DNA from: Streptomyces djakartensis
GTDB lineage: Bacteria; Actinomycetota; Actinomycetes; Streptomycetales; Streptomycetaceae
DNA: 64,000 nt
Assembly: GCF_014651075.1 (NCBI RefSeq)
Contig: NZ_BMWE01000008.1
Coordinates: forward strand, 305,414 to 369,413
Reading direction: 5' to 3'
This document shows, piece by piece, positions 34,883-42,815 of the stretch. The notes below the pieces were generated by a model, which saw only the letters and a list, made by a program, of their open reading frames with translations, was not told where the DNA came from and ran no database searches. How positions within the stretch are numbered: the first letter of the stretch is position 1; each line of letters opens with the position of its first letter. A program made the position numbers and the translations under genes.

Positions 34883-34930
34883 GCCGAGCACCCGGAAAGC
34901 CGAGCACCCGGAAAGCCGAGCACCCGGAAA
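34883..34930. repeat. 16-bp tandem repeat, three units
   Basis: ccgagcacccggaaag occurs at 34883, 34899 and 34915, the last copy ending in c instead of g. It ends just before the TIGR03089 stop at 34935. Confidence 0.9.
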
Positions 34931-34934
34931 CGCC

Positions 34935-35690
34935 CTACCGGGCAACAGCCGTAACCCGCTCACTCTCCACCCGCTTGTCCAGCACCCCGCCCCCGGCGAG
35001 CTCCAGGTGCCGGCACAGCACCACAGAACCCCCCGTGGCCAACGGCCCGTACAACCCCGCGTTCAACCCCTCCCACGTGTCGTACGGAAGCCCCGACAGG
35101 ATCCGCGACCCCGGCCCCGTCAGCCCCAGCCCCGTCGCCTCCGCCCGAGCCCGCTCCACGACCTCCGCGCCGCTGAACTCCCGCCCCGCCACGACCAGCG
35201 CGGGCTCCTCCGGATCCACGGGCGCGTACGGCACGAACCGGTCCCCCTGCCCCGGCACCTCCACCGCGTAGTCGACGAAGCCCTCGGGGGCCTGCGGGAA
35301 CCTCCCGCCGAGGGGCCGCAGCGCCATCGCGATCCGTGGCCCGGAGCAGGCCCGTGCCGCCTCCAGCCCGTCCGGCCCGCTCACCACGACGTCGGCCGCC
35401 CGCACGTCCCCCGACACGTCCGCGACGACCCCCACCGACGAGCACGCCAGCAGCCACACCGCCGTCTGCCAGTGCGCGGGCAGCAGCAGAGCCACCCGGT
35501 CCCCGGGCTCGACGGACAGTTCGTCCTGGAGGAGATTGGCGGTCTTGGCCACCCAATTGGCGAAGGTGGCCACGGACAGTTCGACGCGTTCGCCCGTGGC
35601 GTCGTCGTAAAAGGTCACGAGCGGGCGTCCCGGATCCGCGGCGAGCGCGGAACCCAGCAGGTCGGCGGGGGTGCGATCGGTGGCGTTCAC
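34935..35690 (-). CDS. TIGR03089-family protein, truncated acyl-CoA-synthetase-like
   Basis: A 251-residue protein resembling the N-terminal part of AMP-forming acyl-CoA synthetases (TYxx-like VTFYDDATGERVELSVAT, NLLQDELSVEPGDRVALLLP), without the adenylation motifs (the P-loop STGD and the C-terminal lysine domain are absent). This matches the conserved actinobacterial TIGR03089 family, also located next to an LCP gene in mycobacteria. The activity is unknown and probably not that of a full synthetase. The GTG start at 35690 is the best candidate; the Shine-Dalgarno is weak. Confidence 0.8.
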   Translation of the reverse strand: MNATDRTPADLLGSALAADPGRPLVTFYDDATGERVELSVATFANWVAKTANLLQDELSVEPGDRVALLLPAHWQTAVWLLACSSVGVVADVSGDVRAADVVVSGPDGLEAARACSGPRIAMALRPLGGRFPQAPEGFVDYAVEVPGQGDRFVPYAPVDPEEPALVVAGREFSGAEVVERARAEATGLGLTGPGSRILSGLPYDTWEGLNAGLYGPLATGGSVVLCRHLELAGGGVLDKRVESERVTAVAR

Positions 35691-35823
35691 CCGCGCAAGC
35701 GTACGTGCCCCAGGGGGTCCGCACCCAACGCCCCTGCCATCGCCCCGCCGCCGGTTCGTCACCGGTTCGGCCGAACGGGGGCCGACAGCGCGTCAAGTCC
35801 CAAATAGACAGGTTTATATAACC

Positions 35824-37344
35824 ATGTCCAAGATCAGGGGCATGCGTGGATTCCTTGCTTCTTCCATCGGTGTCACCTGTGCGGCCGCTCTGGCCCTCCC
35901 GCTCACTCCGCCCGCCGCCGCGGCGGCGGGACCGGTACCGATCGCGGAAGCCGCAACGGCAGCGAGACCCGCGCCCCGTGCGGGGACACCGGCCACGACC
36001 ACCACCGACCGGCGCGCGGCCGAACCGTACGCCCCGGGCAGCACCCAGTCCCTCCCCCTCGAACCCGTCAGCCGCGATCGCGGCACCCCTCGACCCTCCG
36101 GGATCATCGAACAGGGCCTGCCCCGCCGTGCCGTACGCCCGTTCTCCCTCCTCGGGGTCGTCTGGGACGACCCCCGAGCCGAACTGCACGGCCGCGTCCA
36201 GGTCCGCACCCGCGCCGTCGGCACCGGCACCTGGTCGGGCTGGCAGAACGTCGAGACGCACACCGCCGACCACGGCGCCGACCCGGGCACCCCCGAGAGC
36301 ACCACGGGCCGGGTGCGGGGCGCCACGGCACCCCTGTGGGTGGGCGAGTCCGACGGCGTGGAACTCCGGATCACCCCCGAGCCCGGCGGCCCGGAAGCCG
36401 GCCCCGGCCAGGACGGCGCGGACCCCCGCGACCTGCCCGCCCCGCCCTCGCCCCTCTCCGGACTGCGCCTCGACCTCGTCGACCCCGGAGGGGAAGCCCA
36501 GGACGCCCCGCTCTCCGGCGCCCCGGGCGAGAGCCCCCGTACCGCCGACCTGAACGCCGAAAACTCCGCCGCCACGGCCGCCACGGCGGTCACCGCCGCC
36601 GACGCCTCCGCCGTCAACTCCGGGCTCGCCTCCTTCGGCGCCACCGAGATCGGGGAACTGAGCCGCGCAGAGACCGAGCAGGAGTACTTCGCCCTCAACG
36701 CCGGCGCGCTGACGGAGCAGCAACTGCAGGCGAAGCCGTACATCGGCCCGCGCCCGCGTATCGTCACGCGCCGCGGCTGGGGCGCGAACGAGGGTCTGCG
36801 GGAGCGGAAGTTCCGCTACACCAAGAAGGTCAAGGCCGCCTTCGTGCACCACACCGCCAGCGGCAACAACTACCTCTGCTCGCAGTCCCCGTCACTCATC
36901 CGCGGTATCTACCGCTATCACGTTCAGAGCATGGGCTGGCGCGACGTCGGCTACAACTTCCTCATCGACAAGTGCGGAAAGATCTACGAGGGCCGCGCCG
37001 GGGGCGTGGCCAAGCCGGTCCTCGGCGCGCACACCCGTGGTTTCAACAGCAACAGCATGGGGATCGCCGTCCTCGGCTCGTACGGCGCCACCAAGCCCTC
37101 GTCCGCCGCGGTCAAGGCCATCGCACGCCTCACGGCTTGGAAGCTGGGCCTGCACGGGGTGAATCCACGGGGAAAGACATACCTGAAGTCCGGGGGTGGC
37201 AATCTCTACCGAAAAGGCAAGAAAGTTCGACTGAACGTGATCTCGGGACACCGGGACGGCTTCCAGACGGCGTGCCCGGGACGCAAGCTCTACGGCAAGC
37301 TCGGCTCGGCCCGCTCCCAGGCGGCCCGGTACCAGGGCCGCTGA
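35824..37344 (+). CDS. secreted PGRP-type N-acetylmuramoyl-L-alanine amidase
   Basis: A 506-residue exported enzyme that should cleave the bond between N-acetylmuramic acid and L-alanine in peptidoglycan. It has a signal peptide (about 1-35, ending AAAAAG), a long beta-rich N-terminal region (about 80-230), a linker, then a PGRP/Amidase_2 domain (about 318-495) with the zinc-binding His in AAFVHHTASGNNY, YNFLIDKCGKIYEGR, GAHTRGFN and NVISGHRDGFQTACPG. The start is uncertain: the ATG at 35824 is only 3 bases after an unusual tatataa box and lacks a clear Shine-Dalgarno. An ATG at 35842 is in frame. Confidence 0.88.
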   Translation: MSKIRGMRGFLASSIGVTCAAALALPLTPPAAAAAGPVPIAEAATAARPAPRAGTPATTTTDRRAAEPYAPGSTQSLPLEPVSRDRGTPRPSGIIEQGLPRRAVRPFSLLGVVWDDPRAELHGRVQVRTRAVGTGTWSGWQNVETHTADHGADPGTPESTTGRVRGATAPLWVGESDGVELRITPEPGGPEAGPGQDGADPRDLPAPPSPLSGLRLDLVDPGGEAQDAPLSGAPGESPRTADLNAENSAATAATAVTAADASAVNSGLASFGATEIGELSRAETEQEYFALNAGALTEQQLQAKPYIGPRPRIVTRRGWGANEGLRERKFRYTKKVKAAFVHHTASGNNYLCSQSPSLIRGIYRYHVQSMGWRDVGYNFLIDKCGKIYEGRAGGVAKPVLGAHTRGFNSNSMGIAVLGSYGATKPSSAAVKAIARLTAWKLGLHGVNPRGKTYLKSGGGNLYRKGKKVRLNVISGHRDGFQTACPGRKLYGKLGSARSQAARYQGR

Positions 37345-37478
37345 GACGCTCGTTGACCGCCGTCGGGGGACACCGGGCGGAACGCCGCACGGCCAGCGAA
37401 GGCGCTACGGAACGGTCTGCATACACTGACCGGCCGAAAGACAGTTCGGCCGGTCCCGTCAGGAAGCAGAGACGACAC

Positions 37479-38561
37479 GTGACAGAAGCGATCCTCCTGG
37501 TCGGCGGCAAGGGCACCCGGCTGCGCCCGCTCACGGTGCACACGCCCAAGCCCATGGTCCCGGCGGCCGGGGTGCCCTTCCTCACGCACCAACTGGCGAG
37601 AGCGAAAGCGGCGGGAGTCGAGCACATCGTCCTGGCCACGTCCTATCTGGCCGAGGTCTTCGAGCCGTACTTCGGCGACGGGTCCGCGCTCGGGCTCCAC
37701 CTCGAGTACGTGACGGAGGAGGAGCCCCTGGGCACGGGCGGCGCCATCCGCAACGTGGCCTCCCGGCTGCACTCGGGCCCCGACGACCCGGTGCTGATCT
37801 TCAACGGGGACATCCTGACCGGCCTCGACATCCGGGCCCTGGTGGACACCCACGCGACGACCGGCGCCGACATCTCGCTCCACCTCACGAAGGTGACGGA
37901 CCCCCGGGCCTACGGCCTGGTCCCCACGGACGACACGGGCCGGGTCCTGGCGTTCCTGGAGAAGCCGCAGACGCCGGAGGAGATCGTCACCGACCAGATC
38001 AACGCGGGGGCGTACGTCTTCCGCCGCTCGGTCATCGACACGATCCCGCTGGGCCGCCCGGTCTCGGTGGAGCGGGAGACCTTCCCCGACCTGCTGTCCG
38101 CCGGGGCGCACCTGCAGGGCATGGTCGACTCGACGTACTGGCTGGACCTGGGAACCCCGGCGGCCTTCGTCCGGGGCTCGGCGGACCTGGTCCTCGGCCG
38201 GGCCCCGTCCCCCGCGGTCCCCGGCCGCTGCGGCGACCGCCTGGTCCTCCCGACGGCGACGGTCGCGGCCGACGCGAAGCTCTCGGGCGGCACGGTGGTG
38301 GGGGAGGGCGCCTTCGTCGCCGAGGGCGCCCGCGTGTTCGGGAGCACGATCCTGGCCGGCGCGGTGATCGAACCCGGCGCGGTCATCACCGACTCCCTCA
38401 TAGGCTCCCGAGCCCGCGTCGGCGAACGCTCGGTCCTCACGGGCACGGTCATAGGCGACGGCGCGACAGTCGGCCCCGACAACGAACTCCTCCAGGGCAC
38501 CCGCATCTGGTGCGACGCCCAAATCCCCGCAGGAGCAGTCCGCTTCTCGTCCGACCAATAG
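37479..38561 (+). CDS. mannose-1-phosphate guanylyltransferase (NDP-sugar pyrophosphorylase)
   Basis: A 360-residue nucleotidyltransferase expected to make GDP-mannose from mannose-1-phosphate and GTP. The N-terminal Rossmann-like domain has the signature ILLVGGKGTRLRPLT, TPKPMVPAAGVPF and FNGDILTGLD. The C-terminus is a left-handed beta-helix (hexapeptide repeats, about 250-350). Eukaryote-like GMPPs share this form, and the position matches the guanylyltransferase next to fbiB in mycobacteria. Glucose-1-phosphate uridylyl/thymidylyl specificity is a less likely alternative. The GTG at 37479 follows AGGAAG. ManA and phosphomannomutase for the same pathway lie at 53 and 50 kb. Confidence 0.87.
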   Translation: MTEAILLVGGKGTRLRPLTVHTPKPMVPAAGVPFLTHQLARAKAAGVEHIVLATSYLAEVFEPYFGDGSALGLHLEYVTEEEPLGTGGAIRNVASRLHSGPDDPVLIFNGDILTGLDIRALVDTHATTGADISLHLTKVTDPRAYGLVPTDDTGRVLAFLEKPQTPEEIVTDQINAGAYVFRRSVIDTIPLGRPVSVERETFPDLLSAGAHLQGMVDSTYWLDLGTPAAFVRGSADLVLGRAPSPAVPGRCGDRLVLPTATVAADAKLSGGTVVGEGAFVAEGARVFGSTILAGAVIEPGAVITDSLIGSRARVGERSVLTGTVIGDGATVGPDNELLQGTRIWCDAQIPAGAVRFSSDQ

Positions 38562-38569
38562 CCGCTTGG

Positions 38570-38640
38570 CTGCGGGCGATCGTGCCGCCAAGGGCGGCAG
38601 GGTGGGCGCAGCGGCAGCCCGCCACGCCGGGCTGCGCACC
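38570..38640. repeat. dispersed repeat copy with terminator hairpin
   Basis: This 3' region repeats words from 34755-34860: ctgcgggc, tcgtgccgcc, gggtgggcgcagcggca and acgccgggc in the same order. It contains a hairpin, tgccgcc (38583-38589) with ggcggca (38593-38599), between convergent genes, so it may act as a terminator. Confidence 0.65.
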
Positions 38641-38684
38641 CCCGCCTCCAGCACCGATGCCGAGCCCCGGATACGGGCAGCTCC

Positions 38685-39686
38685 TCACAGCTGCCCGATA
38701 TCCCACCGCGGCATCTTCGGCGCCCGCCGCCCCGGCACCCTCCCACTCAGCAGAATCAACCGAGCGGCCCGATGCCGCTGCCCCGCATACGGCTCAAGCA
38801 ACTCCAGCATCACGGAGTCATCCGCATCCCGGTCCCCGCCCAGCGCCCACCCCACGATCCCCGGCAGATGCAGATCCCCCACGGTCACCTCGTCCGCCGC
38901 CCCGTGACTGCGCTGCACGGTCTCCGCCGACGTCCACGGCCCGATCCCCGGCACGACCTCCAGCCGCGCCCGAGCGGCCCCCGGCTCCATCCGGACCGCC
39001 TCCTCCAACCGCCCGGCCACCCGGACCGCACGCAGGATCGTCGACGCCCGCTTGTTGTCGACCCCGGCCCGATGCCACTCCCACGACGGGATCAACGCCC
39101 ACGTCCGAGGCGCCGGCATCACACACATCCGCGCGGGCGCGGGCCCCGGCGCCGGCTCCCCGAACTTCCGCACCAGCAGCCGCCACGCCCGGTACGCCTC
39201 ATCGGTCGTGACCTTCTGTTCCAGGATCGACGGGATCAGCGACTCCAGCACCAGCCCGGTCCGCGTCAGCCTGAGCCCCGGCCGCCGATGCCGGGTCAGC
39301 GCGACCAGCCGGTGCCGCGGCACGAAAGCGGACGGATCATCGGCGGCCCCGAGCAGCTCCGGCAACTGCTCCAGCAGCCACTCGGCCCCTGGCCCCCAGG
39401 CCTCCCCGCGCACCCCACCGCCGTACGCGCTGACCCGCAGCGTCCCGGGTCCGGCGGGCGTACGACAGGCCCGCCACACCGACCCGTCCGGCATCGCGCG
39501 GAACGTGGGGTCCCCCGGTCCGCGCCGCAGCGGCCCCAGCACCAGCCCGAGATCCAGCGGCCCGTCCGGCACCCAGTCCCGCACCCGCCCGGGCCCGACG
39601 GACTGCCGCGGCACACCCCCGGACACGCCGACTTCCCCACCGCGCACCGTGGTGCGCGTGGGCCGGGGAGCGAACCGTCCTGCCAT
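38685..39686 (-). CDS. AlkA-like DNA-3-methyladenine glycosylase (HhH-GPD)
   Basis: A 333-residue base-excision enzyme of the helix-hairpin-helix GPD superfamily that removes alkylated purines. The HhH motif LEVVPGIGPWTSAETVQ and the catalytic Asp in VTVGDLHLPG are intact, and LIPSILEQKVTTDEAYRAW is typical of AlkA-type proteins. The N-terminal 100 residues form the AlkA-like beta domain. There is no iron-sulfur cysteine set. The ATG at 39686 follows AGGGA. It is monocistronic, opposite the guanylyltransferase. Confidence 0.85.
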   Translation of the reverse strand: MAGRFAPRPTRTTVRGGEVGVSGGVPRQSVGPGRVRDWVPDGPLDLGLVLGPLRRGPGDPTFRAMPDGSVWRACRTPAGPGTLRVSAYGGGVRGEAWGPGAEWLLEQLPELLGAADDPSAFVPRHRLVALTRHRRPGLRLTRTGLVLESLIPSILEQKVTTDEAYRAWRLLVRKFGEPAPGPAPARMCVMPAPRTWALIPSWEWHRAGVDNKRASTILRAVRVAGRLEEAVRMEPGAARARLEVVPGIGPWTSAETVQRSHGAADEVTVGDLHLPGIVGWALGGDRDADDSVMLELLEPYAGQRHRAARLILLSGRVPGRRAPKMPRWDIGQL

Positions 39687-39729
39687 GAGAGAAGTCCCTG
39701 GGATCCGATGCGGCGCTTGCTACGAGCGG

Positions 39730-39780
39730 GAGCAGCCCTGCGGGCGGAGCAGCCCTGCGGGCGGAGCAGCCCTATGAGCG
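39730..39780. repeat. 17-bp tandem repeat, three units
   Basis: gagcagccctgcgggcg occurs at 39730, 39747 and 39764 (third copy diverged), in the 114-bp gap between the glycosylase start and the fbiB stop. Confidence 0.9.
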
Positions 39781-39800
39781 TAGGCCCCGCCCCGCGCCTG

Positions 39801-41120
39801 TCACCGCACCTCGATGAAAGCCCCCGCGTCCCGCTCCGGCCGCGGCCGGGGCTCCTCCGCCGGATGTCCGACCGCCACCGCACCCATCGGGTCCCAGTCC
39901 GCGGGCAGTTCCAGCACCTCGCGCACCACGTCCCGGCAGAACATCGTCGATGACACCCACGCCGACCCGAGCCGCTCCCCGGCCAGCGCGACCAGGAAGT
40001 TCTGCACGCCGGCGCCCGTGGCGACCACGAACATCTCCCGCTCCGCCCCGTCGCGCCGGGTGTCGCCGTACGTGTGCGAGCCGTCCATGACCAGGCAGGG
40101 GACGACGAGACAGGGCGCGTTCCGCAGCACGTCCCCGCGCCGCACCCGCTTGGCGATGGACTCCTCCGTCCTGCCGTCCCGCCGCAGGTCCGCGATCCAC
40201 GCGTCCCGCATGGCGTCGAGCAGCCGCGTCCGCGACTCCTCGGACTCCAGCAGCACGAAGCGCCACGGGGTGGTGTGGTGCGGCGCGGGCGCGGTCACCG
40301 CCGCGGCCACCGCCCGTCGTACCGCTCCGGGGTCGACGGGCTCGTCCGTGAAGGCCCGCACCGTACGCCGCTGGGTCACCGCCAGCCGTACCGCCTCCGA
40401 GGTGCCGAGCCGGAACATGTCGTCGCGCGCCCCGCGCAGCATGGCCCGTGCCCCATCTGCGTCGCCGCCGTCCACGACGACGTGCGGCAGTCCGCGCACC
40501 ACGGCGACCGGCAGCCCGGCCGCCTTGCCCTTGACCAGGTCGCCGGCGGCGGCGAGTTCGTCGGCGGTGGCGACGACGGTGGCGCTGAGGGGATTGCCGT
40601 ACGCGTCCGTGCCCCCGCGCAGATCGTCCAGCACGCGCACCCCGGAGGCGCCGATCGCGACGTCCGTGAGCCCCGCGCGCCAGGGTCGTCCGAACGTGTC
40701 GGTGACGACCACCCCGACGTCGACGCCGAGGGCGTCCCGGATCCCCTCGCGGATCGAGCGCGCGGAGGCGTCCGGGTCCTCGGGCAGCAACAGCACGGTG
40801 CCGGAAGGGGTGTTGGAGGCATCGACCCCGGCCGCGGCCATGACGAGGCCCTGCCGGTTCTCGACGATCCGGAGGCTGCCGCGCCGGGCCACCACCCGCA
40901 CGGTCTCCGTGTCGATCGCCGCCTCCCGGTCGGCCGCCTGGACGATCCGGCCCTCCGCCTTGGACACGATCTTCGAGGTGACGAGCAGCACGTCACCGTC
41001 GGCGAGACCGGGCTCGGCGGCCGCGATCAGCTTGGCCAGGTCGTCCCCGGCCGTGACCTCCGGTATGCCCCCGAGGGCCCACACCCGGTAGCCGCCGTCG
41101 CCCTGCTCCTCGCCGCTCAT
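39801..41120 (-). CDS. fbiB: coenzyme F420-0:L-glutamate ligase / nitroreductase-domain protein
   Basis: A 439-residue two-domain protein of F420 biosynthesis. The N-terminal half (about 10-245) is the GTP-dependent gamma-glutamyl ligase (VTSKIVSKAEGR, VVVTDTFGRPWRAG). The C-terminal half (about 255-435) is a nitroreductase-like FMN domain that in mycobacterial FbiB reduces dehydro-F420-0. The fusion is characteristic of actinobacteria. Its ATG overlaps the fbiA stop by 4 bp (ATGA), so translation is coupled. Confidence 0.95.
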   Translation of the reverse strand: MSGEEQGDGGYRVWALGGIPEVTAGDDLAKLIAAAEPGLADGDVLLVTSKIVSKAEGRIVQAADREAAIDTETVRVVARRGSLRIVENRQGLVMAAAGVDASNTPSGTVLLLPEDPDASARSIREGIRDALGVDVGVVVTDTFGRPWRAGLTDVAIGASGVRVLDDLRGGTDAYGNPLSATVVATADELAAAGDLVKGKAAGLPVAVVRGLPHVVVDGGDADGARAMLRGARDDMFRLGTSEAVRLAVTQRRTVRAFTDEPVDPGAVRRAVAAAVTAPAPHHTTPWRFVLLESEESRTRLLDAMRDAWIADLRRDGRTEESIAKRVRRGDVLRNAPCLVVPCLVMDGSHTYGDTRRDGAEREMFVVATGAGVQNFLVALAGERLGSAWVSSTMFCRDVVREVLELPADWDPMGAVAVGHPAEEPRPRPERDAGAFIEVR

Positions 41121-42076
41121 GCCCCGCGCACCTCCTCCGCGAGGGCCAGCGCCTCCCGGGCCATCCGCGCGGTCGCGTCGGCGTCGGTCATCATCAGGGG
41201 CACGGCCCGGCAGCGGATCCCGGCGGCTTCCACCCGCTCCACCGCGCCCGCGTCCACCGTGTCGACCAGCCAGCCGTCCAGCAGTCCCGAGCCGTAGTGC
41301 TCGGCCACCGCCGGTGCCGTCGACTCGACGCCCACGGCGGCCAGCACCTTGTCGGCCATGCCCCGCACGGGCGCGTCGCCGACGATGGGGGACAGGCCGA
41401 TCACCGGCACCCCGGCGTCGGCGATCGCCTCCCGGATGCCCGGCACGGCCAGGATCGTCCCGATCGACACGACCGGGTTGGACGGCGGGAAGAGGATCAC
41501 GTCCGCCTCGGCGATCGCCTCCAGGACGCCCGGCGCGGGCTTCGCCTGGTCGGCGCCGACCGGCACGATCGCCTCCGCGGGCACCGAGGCGCGCAGCCGC
41601 ACCCAGTACTCCTGGAAGTGGACCGCCTTGCGTTCACCGTCGACCTCGACGGCCACATGGGTCTCCACACGGTCGTCGGACATCGGGATCAGCCGCACGC
41701 CCGGCTTCCAGCGGTCGCACAGGGCCTCCGTCACCGCGCTCAGCGGGTATCCGGCGCCGATCATCTGGGTCCGCACTATGTGCGTGGCGAAGTCCCGGTC
41801 GCCGAGGCCGAACCACTCGGGCCCGACGCCGTACGCCGCGAGTTCCTCCTTGAGGTGGAAGGTCTCGTCGGCGCGTCCCCAGCCCTGCTCCTCGTTGATG
41901 CCGCCGCCGAGCGTGTACATCACCGTGTCGAGGTCCGGGCAGACCTTCAGCCCGAAGAGGTGGATGTCGTCCCCGGTGTTGCCGATGACCGTGATGTCCG
42001 CGTCCGGCACGGCCCGCTTCAGACCACGCAGGAACCGGGCACCACCGATGCCGCCTGCCAGAACCACAATGCGCAT
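41117..42076 (-). CDS. fbiA: 2-phospho-L-lactate/phosphoenolpyruvyl transferase of F420 biosynthesis
   Basis: A 319-residue enzyme of the CofD family that joins the activated three-carbon unit to Fo to give (dehydro)F420-0. The Rossmann-like start IVVLAGGIGGARFLRGLKRA, TVIGNTGDDIHLFGL, and the conserved NPVVSIGTILAVPGIR are present. The ATG at 42076 begins the family domain directly. It forms an operon with fbiB. The next gene upstream, cysteine dioxygenase, ends at 42129 on the same strand, only 52 bp away, so one transcript may cover all three. Confidence 0.95.
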   Translation of the reverse strand: MRIVVLAGGIGGARFLRGLKRAVPDADITVIGNTGDDIHLFGLKVCPDLDTVMYTLGGGINEEQGWGRADETFHLKEELAAYGVGPEWFGLGDRDFATHIVRTQMIGAGYPLSAVTEALCDRWKPGVRLIPMSDDRVETHVAVEVDGERKAVHFQEYWVRLRASVPAEAIVPVGADQAKPAPGVLEAIAEADVILFPPSNPVVSIGTILAVPGIREAIADAGVPVIGLSPIVGDAPVRGMADKVLAAVGVESTAPAVAEHYGSGLLDGWLVDTVDAGAVERVEAAGIRCRAVPLMMTDADATARMAREALALAEEVRGA

Positions 42077-42128
42077 GGGAGCCAGTCTTGCAGGCCGCCA
42101 CGACAACCGGTCAGCGGCTGCGGGAACG

Positions 42129-42635
42129 TCAGGCGGTCATGACCCCCGGCGCGCTCCGGGCCTCGCAGTGCTGCGCCGTGTGCATGGGCATCTCGGTCAG
42201 ACCCGGGTAGTAGACGTGCAAACTCACCGCGGGCCCCAGTGCATCGTTCACCACCTCGTGCACGTACCCCGGCGCGAAAACCCGCTGCGCGCCCGTCCGC
42301 AACGCGCGCGTGCCCCGCTCCGTGCGCTCGGTCAGTGTGCCGTCCAGCACGGTCAGCACACCGGAGGAGCGGCCGTGGTCGTGCAGCCCGCTGCCCTGGC
42401 CGGGCACCCAGGACAGCAGCCACACCTCGTAGCCCGGCCCGGTGCGCAGCCGGTGGTACCAGCGGCTGGCCGCGTCGTACCGGACGAGGTGCTCCCACTG
42501 GGCGCGGTCGGCGGCGATGGAGCGCGCGAGGCCGGCGAACTCGGCGACGGTTGCCGGGTGCTCGCGCGGGGCCTGGAGGAGGTGGGGGACTTCGAGGATG
42601 TCGCCGGCGATCTGGAGGTCGCTGTCGCTGTTCAT
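42129..42635 (-). CDS. cysteine dioxygenase (type I)
   Basis: A 168-residue cupin that should oxidise cysteine to cysteine sulfinate using ferrous iron and oxygen. The three-His iron site is visible: H85 and H87 in LHDHGRSSG, H126 in GYVHEVV. The SxHxY triad is S138, H140, Y142 (SLHVYYPG). The length is shorter than mammalian CDO but normal for actinobacteria. It is preceded by a cysteine-codon leader ORF and hairpins (42723-42815 and 42680-42732), implying cysteine-responsive control. It sits directly upstream of fbiA. Confidence 0.9.
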   Translation of the reverse strand: MNSDSDLQIAGDILEVPHLLQAPREHPATVAEFAGLARSIAADRAQWEHLVRYDAASRWYHRLRTGPGYEVWLLSWVPGQGSGLHDHGRSSGVLTVLDGTLTERTERGTRALRTGAQRVFAPGYVHEVVNDALGPAVSLHVYYPGLTEMPMHTAQHCEARSAPGVMTA

Positions 42636-42679
42636 GGGTGCGGTGGTTCCTCAGTGAAAGAAGGTCAGAGGGAACGAGA

Positions 42680-42732
42680 GCCGGGGGCGGGTGTCCCGGC
42701 CTTCAGCTGGAGCAGGTGTGGCTCAACAGCTG
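42680..42732 (-). promoter_or_regulatory. two hairpins between polycysteine leader and cysteine dioxygenase
   Basis: Read on the minus strand, hairpin 1 (42732-42704) is CAGCTG...GAGC/GCTC...CAGCTG and includes the last Cys codon and the stop of the leader ORF. Hairpin 2 (42700-42680) is GCCGGG/CCCGGC with a 9-base loop. A ribosome stalled on the Cys codons would block hairpin 1, so the pair could act as an attenuator (inference). Confidence 0.55.
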
Positions 42733-42815
42733 GAACAGCGACAGCTACAGCGAGCGCGGGCAGCACCGTGGGACCCGGCGGGGCGGGTCGAGGTGAGTGC
42801 CGAGTTCGCGAGCAT
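42723..42815 (-). CDS. 30-residue polycysteine leader peptide of cysteine dioxygenase
   Basis: An ORF too short for usual annotation: ATG at 42815, stop TGA at 42725-42723, encoding 30 residues that end RCSCRCSSC. Cysteines are residues 23, 25, 27 and 30, the last directly before the stop, and all four use TGT, which is rare in this GC-rich genome. A TTGACA (42851-42846) and a TCCTAG (42826-42821, spacer 19) place the transcription start at or next to the ATG, so translation would be leaderless. Leaderless polycysteine short ORFs are known in mycobacteria as cysteine-responsive attenuators. Here the downstream gene degrades cysteine. The peptide itself probably has no function. Confidence 0.75.
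   Translation of the reverse strand: MLANSALTSTRPAGSHGAARARCSCRCSSC

Larger units (their letters stand above)
34540..34934. other. gene-free repeat-rich spacer
   Basis: No gene is convincing between the LCP start and the TIGR03089 gene end. The interval holds a 24-bp tandem array, a Streptomyces-type interspersed hairpin (34787-34822), a dispersed-repeat copy and a 16-bp triplicate. Although 24 is divisible by three, no frame has a start, a Shine-Dalgarno and normal composition. Confidence 0.6.

Noticed and set aside
34656..34930. Repetitive protein encoded by the 24-bp and 16-bp arrays
   Set aside because: The 16-bp period breaks frame, and no start codon with a ribosome-binding site or normal codon bias accompanies the 24-bp array.
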